This document shows positions 40,334-57,341 of a DNA stretch of 64,000 nucleotides, one piece after another. Within the stretch, counting starts at the first letter, position 1. The number at the start of each line of letters is the position of its first letter. The notes under the pieces were generated by a model. The model ran no database searches, had not been told where the DNA came from, and saw nothing but the letters and a program-made list of their open reading frames with translations. A program made the translations under genes and the position numbers. This DNA is from Neomoorella carbonis (GTDB lineage Bacteria > Bacillota > DSM-521 > Neomoorellales > Neomoorellaceae): positions 124,001-188,000 of the forward strand of contig NZ_CP136420.1 of assembly GCF_045278715.1 (NCBI RefSeq), read 5' to 3'.

Positions 40334-41797
40334 TTGGAAGTTGAGAACGATTTAATAGCGGTGCGCCTGGAAAAGTTGAAGGAGCTTCAGGAGGAGGGCA
40401 TCGACCCGTACGGGGGACGTTTTGAGCGTACCCATACCACGGCCGCTGTTCACCAGCATTTTGAAGAACTGCAGGGGCAAGAAGTAGCCCTGGCGGGCCG
40501 TATCATGGCCATCAGGGGCCATGGTAAAGCCTCCTTTGCTGATTTGCAGGACCGGGACGGACGCCTCCAGCTCTACATCCGTATCGATAATGTTGGGGCG
40601 GAAACCTATGAGTTTTTCCGCAAACTGGACATCGGCGACATTATTGGTGTGAAAGGCAAGGTCTTTCGTACCCACCGCGGAGAAATCTCCCTGGAAGTCC
40701 ATCAACTAACCCTGCTGTGTAAGAGTTTGCGTCCTTTGCCGGAAAAATGGCACGGTTTGAAGGACGTGGATTTACGTTACCGGCAGCGTTACCTCGACCT
40801 TATTGTTAACCCGGAAGTAAAGCAGGTATTTATTACCAGAGCTAAAGTGTTACGGGCTATACGCACCTTCCTGGACAGCCGGGGCTTTTTAGAGGTGGAA
40901 ACACCGAGCATGCATACCATCCCCGGCGGCGCAGCAGCCCGGCCCTTTATTACCCATCATAATGCCTTAGATATCGATCTCTATTTACGTATTGCCCTGG
41001 AGCTGCACTTAAAGCGGCTGCTGGTGGGCGGCCTGGAAAAGGTCTACGAGATGGGCCGCATTTTTCGCAATGAAGGCATATCCACCAAACACAATCCTGA
41101 ATTTACCATGATCGAATTGTACCAGGCCTATGCCGACTATGAAGATATGATGAACCTTCTGGAGGAGATGATGGCCTTTGTCGCCAGGGAGGCAGTGGGG
41201 ACGACCACCGTCACCTACCAGGGCGAGGAGCTGGATTTGACCCCGCCGTGGCCGCGGTTGACCATGTTTGCGGCCATTGAAAAATATACCGGCGTGGACT
41301 TTTCCCGGATAACAACAAGGGAAGAGGCATGGCGGGCGGCAACGGAGCTGGGCGTGGAACTCGAACCCGGCCTGGAGTGGGGTAAAATTGTTAACGAAAT
41401 CTTTGAGGCCAGAGTGGAACCCCATCTGATACAGCCCACCTTTATCCTTGACTACCCGGTGGCCATATCTCCCCTGGCCAAAAGGAAAAAAGAAAACCCG
41501 GAACTAACTTACCGCTTTGAAGCCTTTATTGCCGGACGGGAACTGGCCAATGCCTTCTCCGAACTGAATGATCCCCTGGACCAGCGCCGGCGCTTTGAAG
41601 CCCAGATGGCTGCCCGGGCCGCCGGCGATGAAGAAGCCCATATGCTCGATGAAGACTTCCTGCGAGCTTTGGAATACGGTATGCCCCCGGCCGGTGGCAT
41701 GGGAATCGGCGTTGATCGCCTGGTGATGATCCTGACGGACTCGCCTTCCATCAGGGACGTTATCCTGTTCCCCACCATGCGTCCCAGGGAAGAATAA
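40334..41797 (+). CDS. lysS: Lysyl-tRNA synthetase, class II
   Basis: Charges tRNA-Lys. The N-terminal OB-fold anticodon-binding domain holds RIMAIRGHGKASFADLQD. Class II motif 1 and 2 regions follow (FLEVETPSMHTIPGGA, GRIFRNEGIS, HNPEFTMIE), and motif 3 is MGIGVDRLVMIL near the C-terminus. It has 487 aa and starts at TTG 40334 after AGGGGGAA. The terminator at 41857 closes the unit. Confidence 0.96.
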   Translation: MEVENDLIAVRLEKLKELQEEGIDPYGGRFERTHTTAAVHQHFEELQGQEVALAGRIMAIRGHGKASFADLQDRDGRLQLYIRIDNVGAETYEFFRKLDIGDIIGVKGKVFRTHRGEISLEVHQLTLLCKSLRPLPEKWHGLKDVDLRYRQRYLDLIVNPEVKQVFITRAKVLRAIRTFLDSRGFLEVETPSMHTIPGGAAARPFITHHNALDIDLYLRIALELHLKRLLVGGLEKVYEMGRIFRNEGISTKHNPEFTMIELYQAYADYEDMMNLLEEMMAFVAREAVGTTTVTYQGEELDLTPPWPRLTMFAAIEKYTGVDFSRITTREEAWRAATELGVELEPGLEWGKIVNEIFEARVEPHLIQPTFILDYPVAISPLAKRKKENPELTYRFEAFIAGRELANAFSELNDPLDQRRRFEAQMAARAAGDEEAHMLDEDFLRALEYGMPPAGGMGIGVDRLVMILTDSPSIRDVILFPTMRPREE

Positions 41798-41856
41798 GCA
41801 TAGCGGAGTATCGGGTAGAAAAAGCGAGCAAGGTCAAATTATTACCGGTTAAATAT

Positions 41857-41907
41857 AACGGGTAGTCGTTGGCAGGCCTTAAAGAGCCTTGCACGCTACC
41901 CGTTTTG
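41857..41907 (+). terminator. Terminator after lysS
   Basis: AACGGGTAG (41857-41865) pairs with CTACCCGTT (41896-41904), followed by TTG. An inner imperfect stem lies in the loop (GGCAGGCCTT / AGAGCCTTGC). Confidence 0.7.
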
Positions 41908-41972
41908 CGTGTTATAGTATGTCCTGCGTCCCGACGGGGGCGCCACCGAAAGAAATAAATAAAAAGGCCCCC

Positions 41973-42002
41973 TTGACAAAAGGAAGGGTGCCGTAGTAAA
42001 AT
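41973..42002 (+). promoter_or_regulatory. rRNA operon 1 upstream promoter (P1)
   Basis: TTGACA (41973-41978), 18-nt spacer and TAAAAT (41997-42002). Confidence 0.75.
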
Positions 42003-42050
42003 ACGAACTTGCCGGCAGGAAATCTGACGGCAAGTGGAAGAAAAAAGTTC

Positions 42051-42079
42051 TTGACACCAAGTCGAAAAAATGATAAACT
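42051..42079 (+). promoter_or_regulatory. rRNA operon 1 proximal promoter (P2)
   Basis: TTGACA (42051-42056), 17-nt spacer, TAAACT (42074-42079). A boxA-like GGTCTTTGAAAACTG follows near 42105-42119, as is usual for antitermination of rRNA transcripts. Confidence 0.8.
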
Positions 42080-42211
42080 AAAAAAGTCGCGTTAAGCGGA
42101 GCAGGTCTTTGAAAACTGAACAGTGGACGGAGCCGGACGTAAGAAGGGACCCTGAATAAGCAGGGGTCAAGCTAACAGTGAAGGAAGCGCTACGGGAGTA
42201 GCGAGAGTGAA

Positions 42212-43780
<1,569 letters not shown>

Positions 43781-43939
43781 AGACTATAGATACCCCGGAC
43801 GAAGTCCGGCGAGGTCTATAACTCCTAGGTCGGTCGTCTGGCTTTCGTTCCACTGTTTAGTTTTCAGGGACTTGCTTCCCTGAAGTTGTTCTTTGAAAAC
43901 TGCACAGCGAGGGAGACGGACCCACCTACGCGGGAAGAA

Positions 43940-46913
<2,974 letters not shown>

Positions 46914-46993
46914 TAAGAGCGTAGGCGAAACGTCAACCTCGCTGGGTAGTTTTGAGAGAACAAACAACAACAAACAATAAAAACGCCAAAAGA

Positions 46994-47111
<118 letters not shown>

Positions 47112-47161
47112 GTTTTTAAAAAAGAGAGCATGGAGAACAACTCCATGCTCTCCCTGTACAT

Positions 47162-47236
47162 TCCTCGGTAGCTCAATGGTAGAGCGCCCGGCTGTTAACC
47201 GGGTGGTTGCAGGTTCGAGCCCTGCCCGGGGAGCCA
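47162..47236 (+). tRNA. tRNA-Asn (GTT), copy 1
   Basis: Cloverleaf with acceptor TCCTCGG/CCGGGGA, anticodon stem CCCGG/CCGGG, anticodon GTT (47194-47196), T-loop GTTCGAG and an encoded CCA (47234-47236). It is transcribed as the last product of the rRNA operon. Confidence 0.96.
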
Positions 47237-47246
47237 TTCCCCTCTT

Positions 47247-47280
47247 CCCCTGTTAGGTTTCCCCTAGCAGGGGCTTTTTT
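47247..47280 (+). terminator. Terminator of rRNA operon 1
   Basis: CCCCTGTTAG pairs with CTAGCAGGGG (one T-G pair) and is followed by a CTTTTTT run. Confidence 0.9.
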
Positions 47281-47347
47281 GTAGTTCTTTACACTCGTGC
47301 ATGGGTTGATCCCGACCCTATATAAATTGAAAGGAGCTTATTTTCCA

Positions 47348-48094
47348 GTGGATTTTGACGGCAAGGTTGTCATTGTCACGGGAGCAGGACGAGGAATAGG
47401 GCGCAGTATCGCCATTATGTATGCCAGGGCGGGAGCCCGGGTAGTCATTGCTGAAAAAGACTCACAGAGTGCCCTGGAAACGGAAGCGCAGATACGTGCA
47501 TTCAAGGGTGAAGCTACTGCCTTCCTGACGGACGTAAGCAAGCCCGATGATATTGAAACCTTAATGCAAAAGACTTTTGCCAGGTATGGAGAACTAAATA
47601 TTTTAATTAATAACGCCGGCATATCTCGCTGGAAATCACCGTATGAACTGACGGTCGAAGAATGGGATGATATTCTAAATGTCAATCTACGTAGTGTTTT
47701 TCTTTGCTCACGCGAAGCGGCTAAAATAATGAGAAACCATGGAGGGGGAGCTATTGTTAACATCGCTTCCACCCGAGCGTTCATGTCCGAACCGAATTCC
47801 GAAGCCTATGCGGCCTCAAAAGGTGGAATCATAGCCTTGACCCATGCCCTGGCTATTTCCCTGGCACCAGATAATATCCGGGTAAATGCCATAAGCCCGG
47901 GCTGGATTGCAACAGGGGATTATTCCCTTTTAAGGGAAATCGACCATCGCCAGCACCCGGCGGGAAGGGTGGGCAAACCTGAGGATATTGCCCGGGCCTG
48001 CCTCTACCTTACAAGTAATGATAACGATTTCATCACCGGTACTAATCTCATAATTGACGGCGGTATGACCAGAAAAATGATTTATGTGGAATGA
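47348..48094 (+). CDS. SDR-family oxidoreductase (3-oxoacyl-ACP-reductase-like)
   Basis: A short-chain dehydrogenase of 248 aa. The NAD(P) site TGAGRGIG lies near residue 11, NNAG near residue 85, and the catalytic Ser, Tyr and Lys in VNIASTRAF and EAYAASKGG; the usual RVNAISPGWI follows. The C-terminus is IDGGMTRKMIYVE. The GTG at 47348 is used, with AAGGAG 11 nt upstream. The substrate is unknown; FabG, glucose dehydrogenase and other SDRs look alike. It lies just after the first rRNA operon and is not part of the fatty-acid cluster. Confidence 0.87.
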   Translation: MDFDGKVVIVTGAGRGIGRSIAIMYARAGARVVIAEKDSQSALETEAQIRAFKGEATAFLTDVSKPDDIETLMQKTFARYGELNILINNAGISRWKSPYELTVEEWDDILNVNLRSVFLCSREAAKIMRNHGGGAIVNIASTRAFMSEPNSEAYAASKGGIIALTHALAISLAPDNIRVNAISPGWIATGDYSLLREIDHRQHPAGRVGKPEDIARACLYLTSNDNDFITGTNLIIDGGMTRKMIYVE

Positions 48095-48172
48095 ATCCTT
48101 GCAGCTGACGTCGATAAAAAATTGATCAGAAGACCCTATACCTGGAGGTGAGGTGGCAAGTTACCAATAGCC

Positions 48173-48862
48173 ATGGACTTGAGTGGTAAGTCAGAACATA
48201 TTCAGGCGTTGCTGATGACCATTTATAACCGGCTCTATAATTATTTCGGCCCGCGTAACTGGTGGCCTGCCGACACGCCTTTTGAAGTCATTGTCGGCGC
48301 CATTCTTACCCAGAACGTTGCCTGGAAGAATGTCGAGCAGGCAATAACCAATCTCAAGGCGGCTGGGCTTCTCGATCCTGAAGCCATGTACAGGGCCGCT
48401 GCGGCTGAATTGGAACCCCTCATCCGGCCGGCAGGATATTATCGTACCAAAGCTAAAAAGCTTAAAGCCTTTGTTGAACACCTCTGGCAACGGTATAACG
48501 GGTCGCTGTCCGCTATGTTTTCCCGACCCCTGGCGGAACTGCGGCCCGAGATACTGGCTATTTACGGCATTGGCCCGGAGACGGCCGACGCCATCCTCTG
48601 TTACGCCGGCAATTATCCCATCATGGTCATGGATGCCTATACACGCCGGGTATTTTCGAGGTTGGGCTTTTTTGATGAAAAGATAACCTATCATGACATG
48701 CAGGAGTTTTTTATGGCCAACCTGCCGCGAAACCAGTATCTCTACAATGAATATCACGCCCTGATTGACGGGCTGGCAAACCAGCTCTGCCGCAAGCACC
48801 GGCCTGACTGCCCGAGGTGTCCCCTTGGAGATATTTGTCCCCGGGTCGGGGTTAATATTTAA
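48173..48862 (+). CDS. HhH-GPD DNA glycosylase with [4Fe-4S] cluster, probably monofunctional
   Basis: An endonuclease III-superfamily base-excision enzyme of 229 aa. The helix-hairpin-helix is YGIGPETADAILCYAG and the GPD Asp is D154 in VMDAY. The C-terminal Fe-S loop is C-x6-C-x2-C-x5-C. At the position of the endonuclease III catalytic Lys there is Glu136, so a beta-lyase is unlikely and a monofunctional glycosylase (MagIII-like or related) fits better. The ATG at 48173 has the nearest GGAGG about 20 nt upstream, a rather long spacing. Confidence 0.85.
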   Translation: MDLSGKSEHIQALLMTIYNRLYNYFGPRNWWPADTPFEVIVGAILTQNVAWKNVEQAITNLKAAGLLDPEAMYRAAAAELEPLIRPAGYYRTKAKKLKAFVEHLWQRYNGSLSAMFSRPLAELRPEILAIYGIGPETADAILCYAGNYPIMVMDAYTRRVFSRLGFFDEKITYHDMQEFFMANLPRNQYLYNEYHALIDGLANQLCRKHRPDCPRCPLGDICPRVGVNI

Positions 48863-48890
48863 GGCCTCTGGTTTTTACCAGAGGCCTTCT
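48861..48890. terminator. Bidirectional terminator between the glycosylase and hydrogenase genes
   Basis: An 11-bp stem AAGGCCTCTGG / CCAGAGGCCTT with a 6-nt T-rich loop, then CTCG. It lies between convergent genes. Confidence 0.75.
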
Positions 48891-48898
48891 CGATCAAA

Positions 48899-50335
48899 TC
48901 AGCGGTAGAATTTTTCCACTGCCCGGGCGCTTTCCCGCGGACCGACCAGTACTGCTGGCCCGCCGACACAACCTCCTTCACAGGCCATACCCTCCAAAAA
49001 GTTCCCCGGCAGTTTTCCGGCCCTGGCCAGGTTTAGATACCGTTTACATTCCTCAAGGCCGCTCGCCAGAACAGGTTTAAATTCGACGGTGGCTCCCTGT
49101 TCCTTGAGGGCTTGTTCAATCGCTGCGGCAACACCCCCGCTTACCGGGAAACCTCGACCCCGTGCTGAAGCTGTGGCGGCAGACGCAGAGACCGGGCTGA
49201 GAACAGCGGGGTCTATTTCCCTGGCAGCGAGGAAGGCTGCCAGTTCTTCAAAAGTAAGCACAGCGTCGATGCCGGTCCCGGGGCCGAGAGCCTCTTCCTT
49301 TTTGGCCACGCATGGCCCTATAAATACTACTTTGCTGCCTGGAGCTTCAGCCTTAAGCATTCGGCCCAGGACCACCATTGGTGAAGGGACCGGTGCAAGG
49401 TGATCGGCCAGGTCCGGGTAGTTTTTCCGCACGAAGGATACAAAAGCGGGACAACAGGAACTCGCCAGCCATTCCTTTTCCGCCACCGTTTGGCTAAATT
49501 CTTCTGCTTCCAGTGCAGCCACCTGATCCGCGCCCCGGGCCACCTCGGCGGTAGCGGAAAACCCCAGTTCGGCGAGGGCCGCCTGAACCTGCCCTACGGA
49601 CACGTCGGGGCCAAATTGGCCGGCAATCGCCGGTGCCACGGCGGCGACAACCTGTTCACCTGCCTGGAGCCAGCGAATCACTTCCGTCAACTGGGACTTA
49701 TCCGTAATAGCTCCAAAGGGGCATGCTGTCACGCAGGCACCGCAGGCGGTGCAAAATGCGCGGTCAATCACCGAGTTGCGGTTGGGCCCGGGTTTAATAG
49801 CTCCGGTCGGGCAAGAACGTTCACAGGGACGGCTGACTTCCACGATGGCATGGAAGTAACAAGCTCGGCTGCAACGCCCACATTCAACGCATTTTTCCTG
49901 GTCGATATAAGCCCGACGGCCAACAATTGTTATAGCTTTTTTCGGGCAGGTGTTTACACAAAAATGGGCCACGCAGCCCCGGCAGGCATCGGTGACCAGG
50001 TAACGATCAATAGGGCAACGGTCACAGGCGATTTCAATTATATCCAGTACCGGAGAGGTGAGGCGGTGTCCGGCCAGGCTCTTTTCGGCAATGGCACCCA
50101 GACGTTCATCTTCGCCCACTTCCCGGGGCGAAAAACCGAGGGCGAACTTAACCCGTTCGGCCAGGATCGCCCTTTCCTTGTACACACAGCAACGGTAACG
50201 GGTTATGCCGCCATCAGTCAAATTTCGCGGGAGCCGATCTATCTCGCTCTCAAGCCTCCCCGTGAGGGTAAGATGGGCTACTTCTCGCAATACTTCATGC
50301 TTGATTTTGGCTACTTCGGACTTGAACGAACGCAT
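48899..50335 (-). CDS. Group B-like [FeFe] hydrogenase
   Basis: A 478-aa iron hydrogenase. The Fe-S part has several 4Fe-4S motifs: C-x2-C around residues 118-130, CVECGRCSRAC at 149-159, and CTACGACVTACP at 195-206. The H-cluster motifs are L1 SSCCP at 292-296, L2 GPCVAKKE at 340-347 and L3 EGMACEGGCVGG at 448-459. The GPC form of L2 and the GGC of L3 are those of group B, not of the MPC type in groups A and C. No maturation genes (hydE/F/G) lie nearby. It may make or sense H2 with ferredoxin; this is not shown. It is head-on to the rRNA operons. Confidence 0.85.
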   Translation of the reverse strand: MRSFKSEVAKIKHEVLREVAHLTLTGRLESEIDRLPRNLTDGGITRYRCCVYKERAILAERVKFALGFSPREVGEDERLGAIAEKSLAGHRLTSPVLDIIEIACDRCPIDRYLVTDACRGCVAHFCVNTCPKKAITIVGRRAYIDQEKCVECGRCSRACYFHAIVEVSRPCERSCPTGAIKPGPNRNSVIDRAFCTACGACVTACPFGAITDKSQLTEVIRWLQAGEQVVAAVAPAIAGQFGPDVSVGQVQAALAELGFSATAEVARGADQVAALEAEEFSQTVAEKEWLASSCCPAFVSFVRKNYPDLADHLAPVPSPMVVLGRMLKAEAPGSKVVFIGPCVAKKEEALGPGTGIDAVLTFEELAAFLAAREIDPAVLSPVSASAATASARGRGFPVSGGVAAAIEQALKEQGATVEFKPVLASGLEECKRYLNLARAGKLPGNFLEGMACEGGCVGGPAVLVGPRESARAVEKFYR

Positions 50336-50355
50336 GGTCGTTTCTCCTCTACCTA

Positions 50356-50402
50356 TTTGTTTTACAAACCCTATCTTATATACCTTACAGGTTATATGTC
50401 AA
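50356..50402 (-). promoter_or_regulatory. Promoter of the hydrogenase gene with a small palindrome
   Basis: On the minus strand: TTGACA (50402-50397), a 16-nt spacer and TATAAG (50380-50375). The expected start, near 50368, coincides with a palindrome TTTGT-AAA-ACAAA (50368-50356), a possible operator. Confidence 0.6.
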
Positions 50403-50435
50403 TGGAAACAAGTTTCATATTGATTACTTAACACC

Positions 50436-50633
50436 CACTCTAGAGTTCTAATGGGCATTAACCTGAGGCAGGAAGTGGCTCAAGTGAGTGCGACATTCGA
50501 ACAAGAAAACGAGGAAATTGGGGCAAAGTGGCGCAAAAAAAAGAAAAAAGGGGATAATGTTAAGGAAATGTTAAGTTGATAGCTCTACAATCATTTACCC
50601 TGCCTTGCCTGCCGGTAGAATTCGTGTTATAGT
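50436..50633 (+). promoter_or_regulatory. Upstream region and distal promoter (P1) of rRNA operon 2
   Basis: TTGCCT (50605-50610), 17 nt, TATAGT (50628-50633) is a plausible sigma-A promoter. No gene is visible in 50436-50758; it contains A-rich tracts that could serve as an UP element. Confidence 0.55.
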
Positions 50634-50758
50634 ATTAACTGCTCCTGCAAGGGAGGAAAAAGAGGTTGGTAACAGTTGTCAGTTGACTGCGCGAATAAAA
50701 AAAGCTATAATTAATAATTGCTCGCTTTCACTGCGCAGCAGAAGAGGGCAAAAAGCCC

Positions 50759-50787
50759 TTGACGAAGAAAAGAAAAAATGATAAACT
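50759..50787 (+). promoter_or_regulatory. rRNA operon 2 proximal promoter (P2)
   Basis: TTGACG (50759-50764), 17-nt spacer and TAAACT (50782-50787). The -10 and downstream leader are the same as in operon 1, while the -35 differs by one base. Confidence 0.78.
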
Positions 50788-50919
50788 AAAAAAGTCGCGT
50801 TAAGCGGAGCAGGTCTTTGAAAACTGAACAGTGGACGGAGCCGGACGTAAGAAGGGACCCTGAATAAGCAGGGGTCAAGCTAACAGTGAAGGAAGCGCTA
50901 CGGGAGTAGCGAGAGTGAA

Positions 50920-52488
<1,569 letters not shown>

Positions 52489-52599
52489 AGACTATAGATA
52501 CCCCGGACGAAGTCCGGCGAGGTCTATAACTCCTAGGTCGGTCGTCTGGCTTTCGTTCCACTGTTTAGTTTTCAGGGACTTGCTTCCCTGAAATGTTAA

Positions 52600-52676
52600 G
52601 GGCTTGTAGCTCAGCAGGTGAGAGCGCACGCCTGATAAGCGTGAGGTCGGTGGTTCGAGTCCACCCAGGCCCACCA
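52600..52676 (+). tRNA. tRNA-Ile (GAT)
   Basis: Acceptor GGGCTTG/CAGGCCC, D-arm AGCTCAGCAGGTGAGAGC, anticodon GAT (52634-52636), T-arm GGTTCGAGTCC and an encoded CCA (52674-52676). It lies in the 16S-23S spacer of operon 2 only. Confidence 0.96.
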
Positions 52677-52691
52677 CTTTTAAAATAAAGT

Positions 52692-52767
52692 GGGGGTGTA
52701 GCTCAGCTGGGAGAGCACCTGCTTTGCACGCAGGGGGTCAGCGGTTCGAATCCGCTCATCTCCACCA
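52692..52767 (+). tRNA. tRNA-Ala (TGC)
   Basis: Acceptor GGGGGTG/CATCTCC with G-T pairs, anticodon stem CCTGC/GCAGG, anticodon TGC (52725-52727), T-arm GGTTCGAATCC and an encoded CCA (52765-52767). Found only in operon 2. Confidence 0.96.
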
Positions 52768-52824
52768 TGTTTGTTCTTTGAAAACTGCACAGCGAGGGAG
52801 ACGGACCCACCTACGCGGGAAGAA

Positions 52825-55798
<2,974 letters not shown>

Positions 55799-55878
55799 TA
55801 AGAGCGTAGGCGAAACGTCAACCTCGCTGGGTAGTTTTGAGAGAACAAACAACAACAAACAATAAAAACGCCAAAAGA

Positions 55879-55996
<118 letters not shown>

Positions 55997-56046
55997 GTTT
56001 TTAAAAAAGAGAGCATGGAGAACAACTCCATGCTCTCCCTGTACAT

Positions 56047-56121
56047 TCCTCGGTAGCTCAATGGTAGAGCGCCCGGCTGTTAACCGGGTGGTTGCAGGTT
56101 CGAGCCCTGCCCGGGGAGCCA
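56047..56121 (+). tRNA. tRNA-Asn (GTT), copy 2
   Basis: Matches the first copy, with anticodon GTT and encoded CCA. It is the last product of rRNA operon 2. Confidence 0.96.
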
Positions 56122-56131
56122 TTCCCCTCTT

Positions 56132-56165
56132 CCCCTGTTAGGTTTCCCCTAGCAGGGGCTTTTTT
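56132..56165 (+). terminator. Terminator of rRNA operon 2
   Basis: CCCCTGTTAG / CTAGCAGGGG with CTTTTTT, as in operon 1. The two copies diverge just after the T-run. Confidence 0.9.
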
Positions 56166-56266
56166 GTTGCTAAAAAGCCTTCTAACTGCCTGCGTTTGCT
56201 CTGCCAACCGATCAGGTATAAGCTGACATTCACGGGTTATAATCTGGCTAGTGGGTGATTTAAATA

Positions 56267-57328
56267 ATGCCAAAAGAAATAAGGGCTCTGGTTATCCTGG
56301 GACGCCTGCTTTTCCGGGCTTTTCCGGCGGTGGACAGGGAATTAAAGCGCTGGCAGCACCTGGCGGCCTGCAGTCCGGAACCGGAACTAAGGCGGCAGGC
56401 CCTGGCGAGCCTTACCCAAAAGAAGTTTCACTGCCAGGGAGGGAGTGTTTATACCACCTTGTCGCCCCGGTACCGGTATGGGGAGCAACTCCTGCAGGCC
56501 ATTGTATCCCTGCAGACCATAAGTGACTACCTGGATAACCTTTGTGACCGGGCCGGGGTTGTGGAGGAAAAGGCTTTTCGCCAGCTGCACCTGGCCTTTA
56601 CCGACGCCCTGACTCCCGGGATGAACGGGCATGACTACTATGCCGGTTACCCTTACTGTCGAGATGGCGGATACCTCCAGGCTCTGGTCCACGCCTGCCG
56701 GCAGGCTCTAATGGTACTGCCGGGTTATAAAACGGTACAGGAAGAAATCCTGCACCTGGCCGGTTTGTACTGCTGCCTCCAGGTTACCAAGCATATAGAA
56801 ATAACCAGGCGACAGGAGCAGCTGCAGTCCTGGCTGGAACCTTTACTGGGCAAGAATCCTATCTACTGGTGGGAACTGGCGGCAGCCACAGGCTCAACCC
56901 TGGGCATCTTTGCCCTTATGGCCGCTGCAGCCAGGGAAGAAGTAACGGCATCAGAAGTAGCCAGGCTAAAAGACGCATATTTTCCCTGGATCGGAGGTTT
57001 GCATATCCTGCTTGATTACTTTATCGACCAGCAGGAGGACCGGCAAGGTGGCGATCTAAATTTTTGTGCCTTCTACCGCGATGAAGAGGAGGCCGGGCAG
57101 CGGTTACAGTTTTTCCTGGAAAAATCCCTGGAAAAGGCCCAAAAACTCCCCGACCCTGCCTTCCACCTGCTGGTCGTCCAGGGCCTTCCGGCTCTGTACC
57201 TTTCCGATGCCAAAGTAGCCGGGCCCAAGTATTTATCTACCAGAGAGACGGTTCTCCGGTCCGCAGGTGCCTTCTCTAAGAAAATGTATCTTCTTTGTAA
57301 AACCCTGCGGCGGGTTGGTGTAATTTAG
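56267..57328 (+). CDS. YtpB family terpene cyclase (tetraprenyl-beta-curcumene synthase type, DUF2600)
   Basis: A 353-aa protein matching YtpB/DUF2600, which in Bacillus cyclises a C35 prenyl diphosphate to tetraprenyl-beta-curcumene, a sesquarterpene. The conserved ISDYLDNLCDR motif (Asp-rich, about residues 85-95) and DYFIDQQEDRQGGDLNFC (about 248-265) are the metal-binding regions. TTATAAT (56237-56243) precedes the ATG at 56267, and GGTGAT supplies the RBS. A prenyl diphosphate synthase on the opposite strand ends 14 nt from its stop. Family membership is firm; the product is inference. Confidence 0.85.
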   Translation: MPKEIRALVILGRLLFRAFPAVDRELKRWQHLAACSPEPELRRQALASLTQKKFHCQGGSVYTTLSPRYRYGEQLLQAIVSLQTISDYLDNLCDRAGVVEEKAFRQLHLAFTDALTPGMNGHDYYAGYPYCRDGGYLQALVHACRQALMVLPGYKTVQEEILHLAGLYCCLQVTKHIEITRRQEQLQSWLEPLLGKNPIYWWELAAATGSTLGIFALMAAAAREEVTASEVARLKDAYFPWIGGLHILLDYFIDQQEDRQGGDLNFCAFYRDEEEAGQRLQFFLEKSLEKAQKLPDPAFHLLVVQGLPALYLSDAKVAGPKYLSTRETVLRSAGAFSKKMYLLCKTLRRVGVI

Positions 57329-57341
57329 TAACCCTGTTGAT

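Noticed and set aside
47124..47152. 12-bp hairpin after 5S (also about 56009-56037) as a terminator
   Set aside because: No T-run follows and tRNA-Asn is immediately downstream with a proper terminator after it, so it is more likely a processing signal.
49400..50431. 343-aa plus-strand frame opposite the hydrogenase
   Set aside because: It lies antisense to the clearly identified hydrogenase, lacks an RBS and shows no domain.
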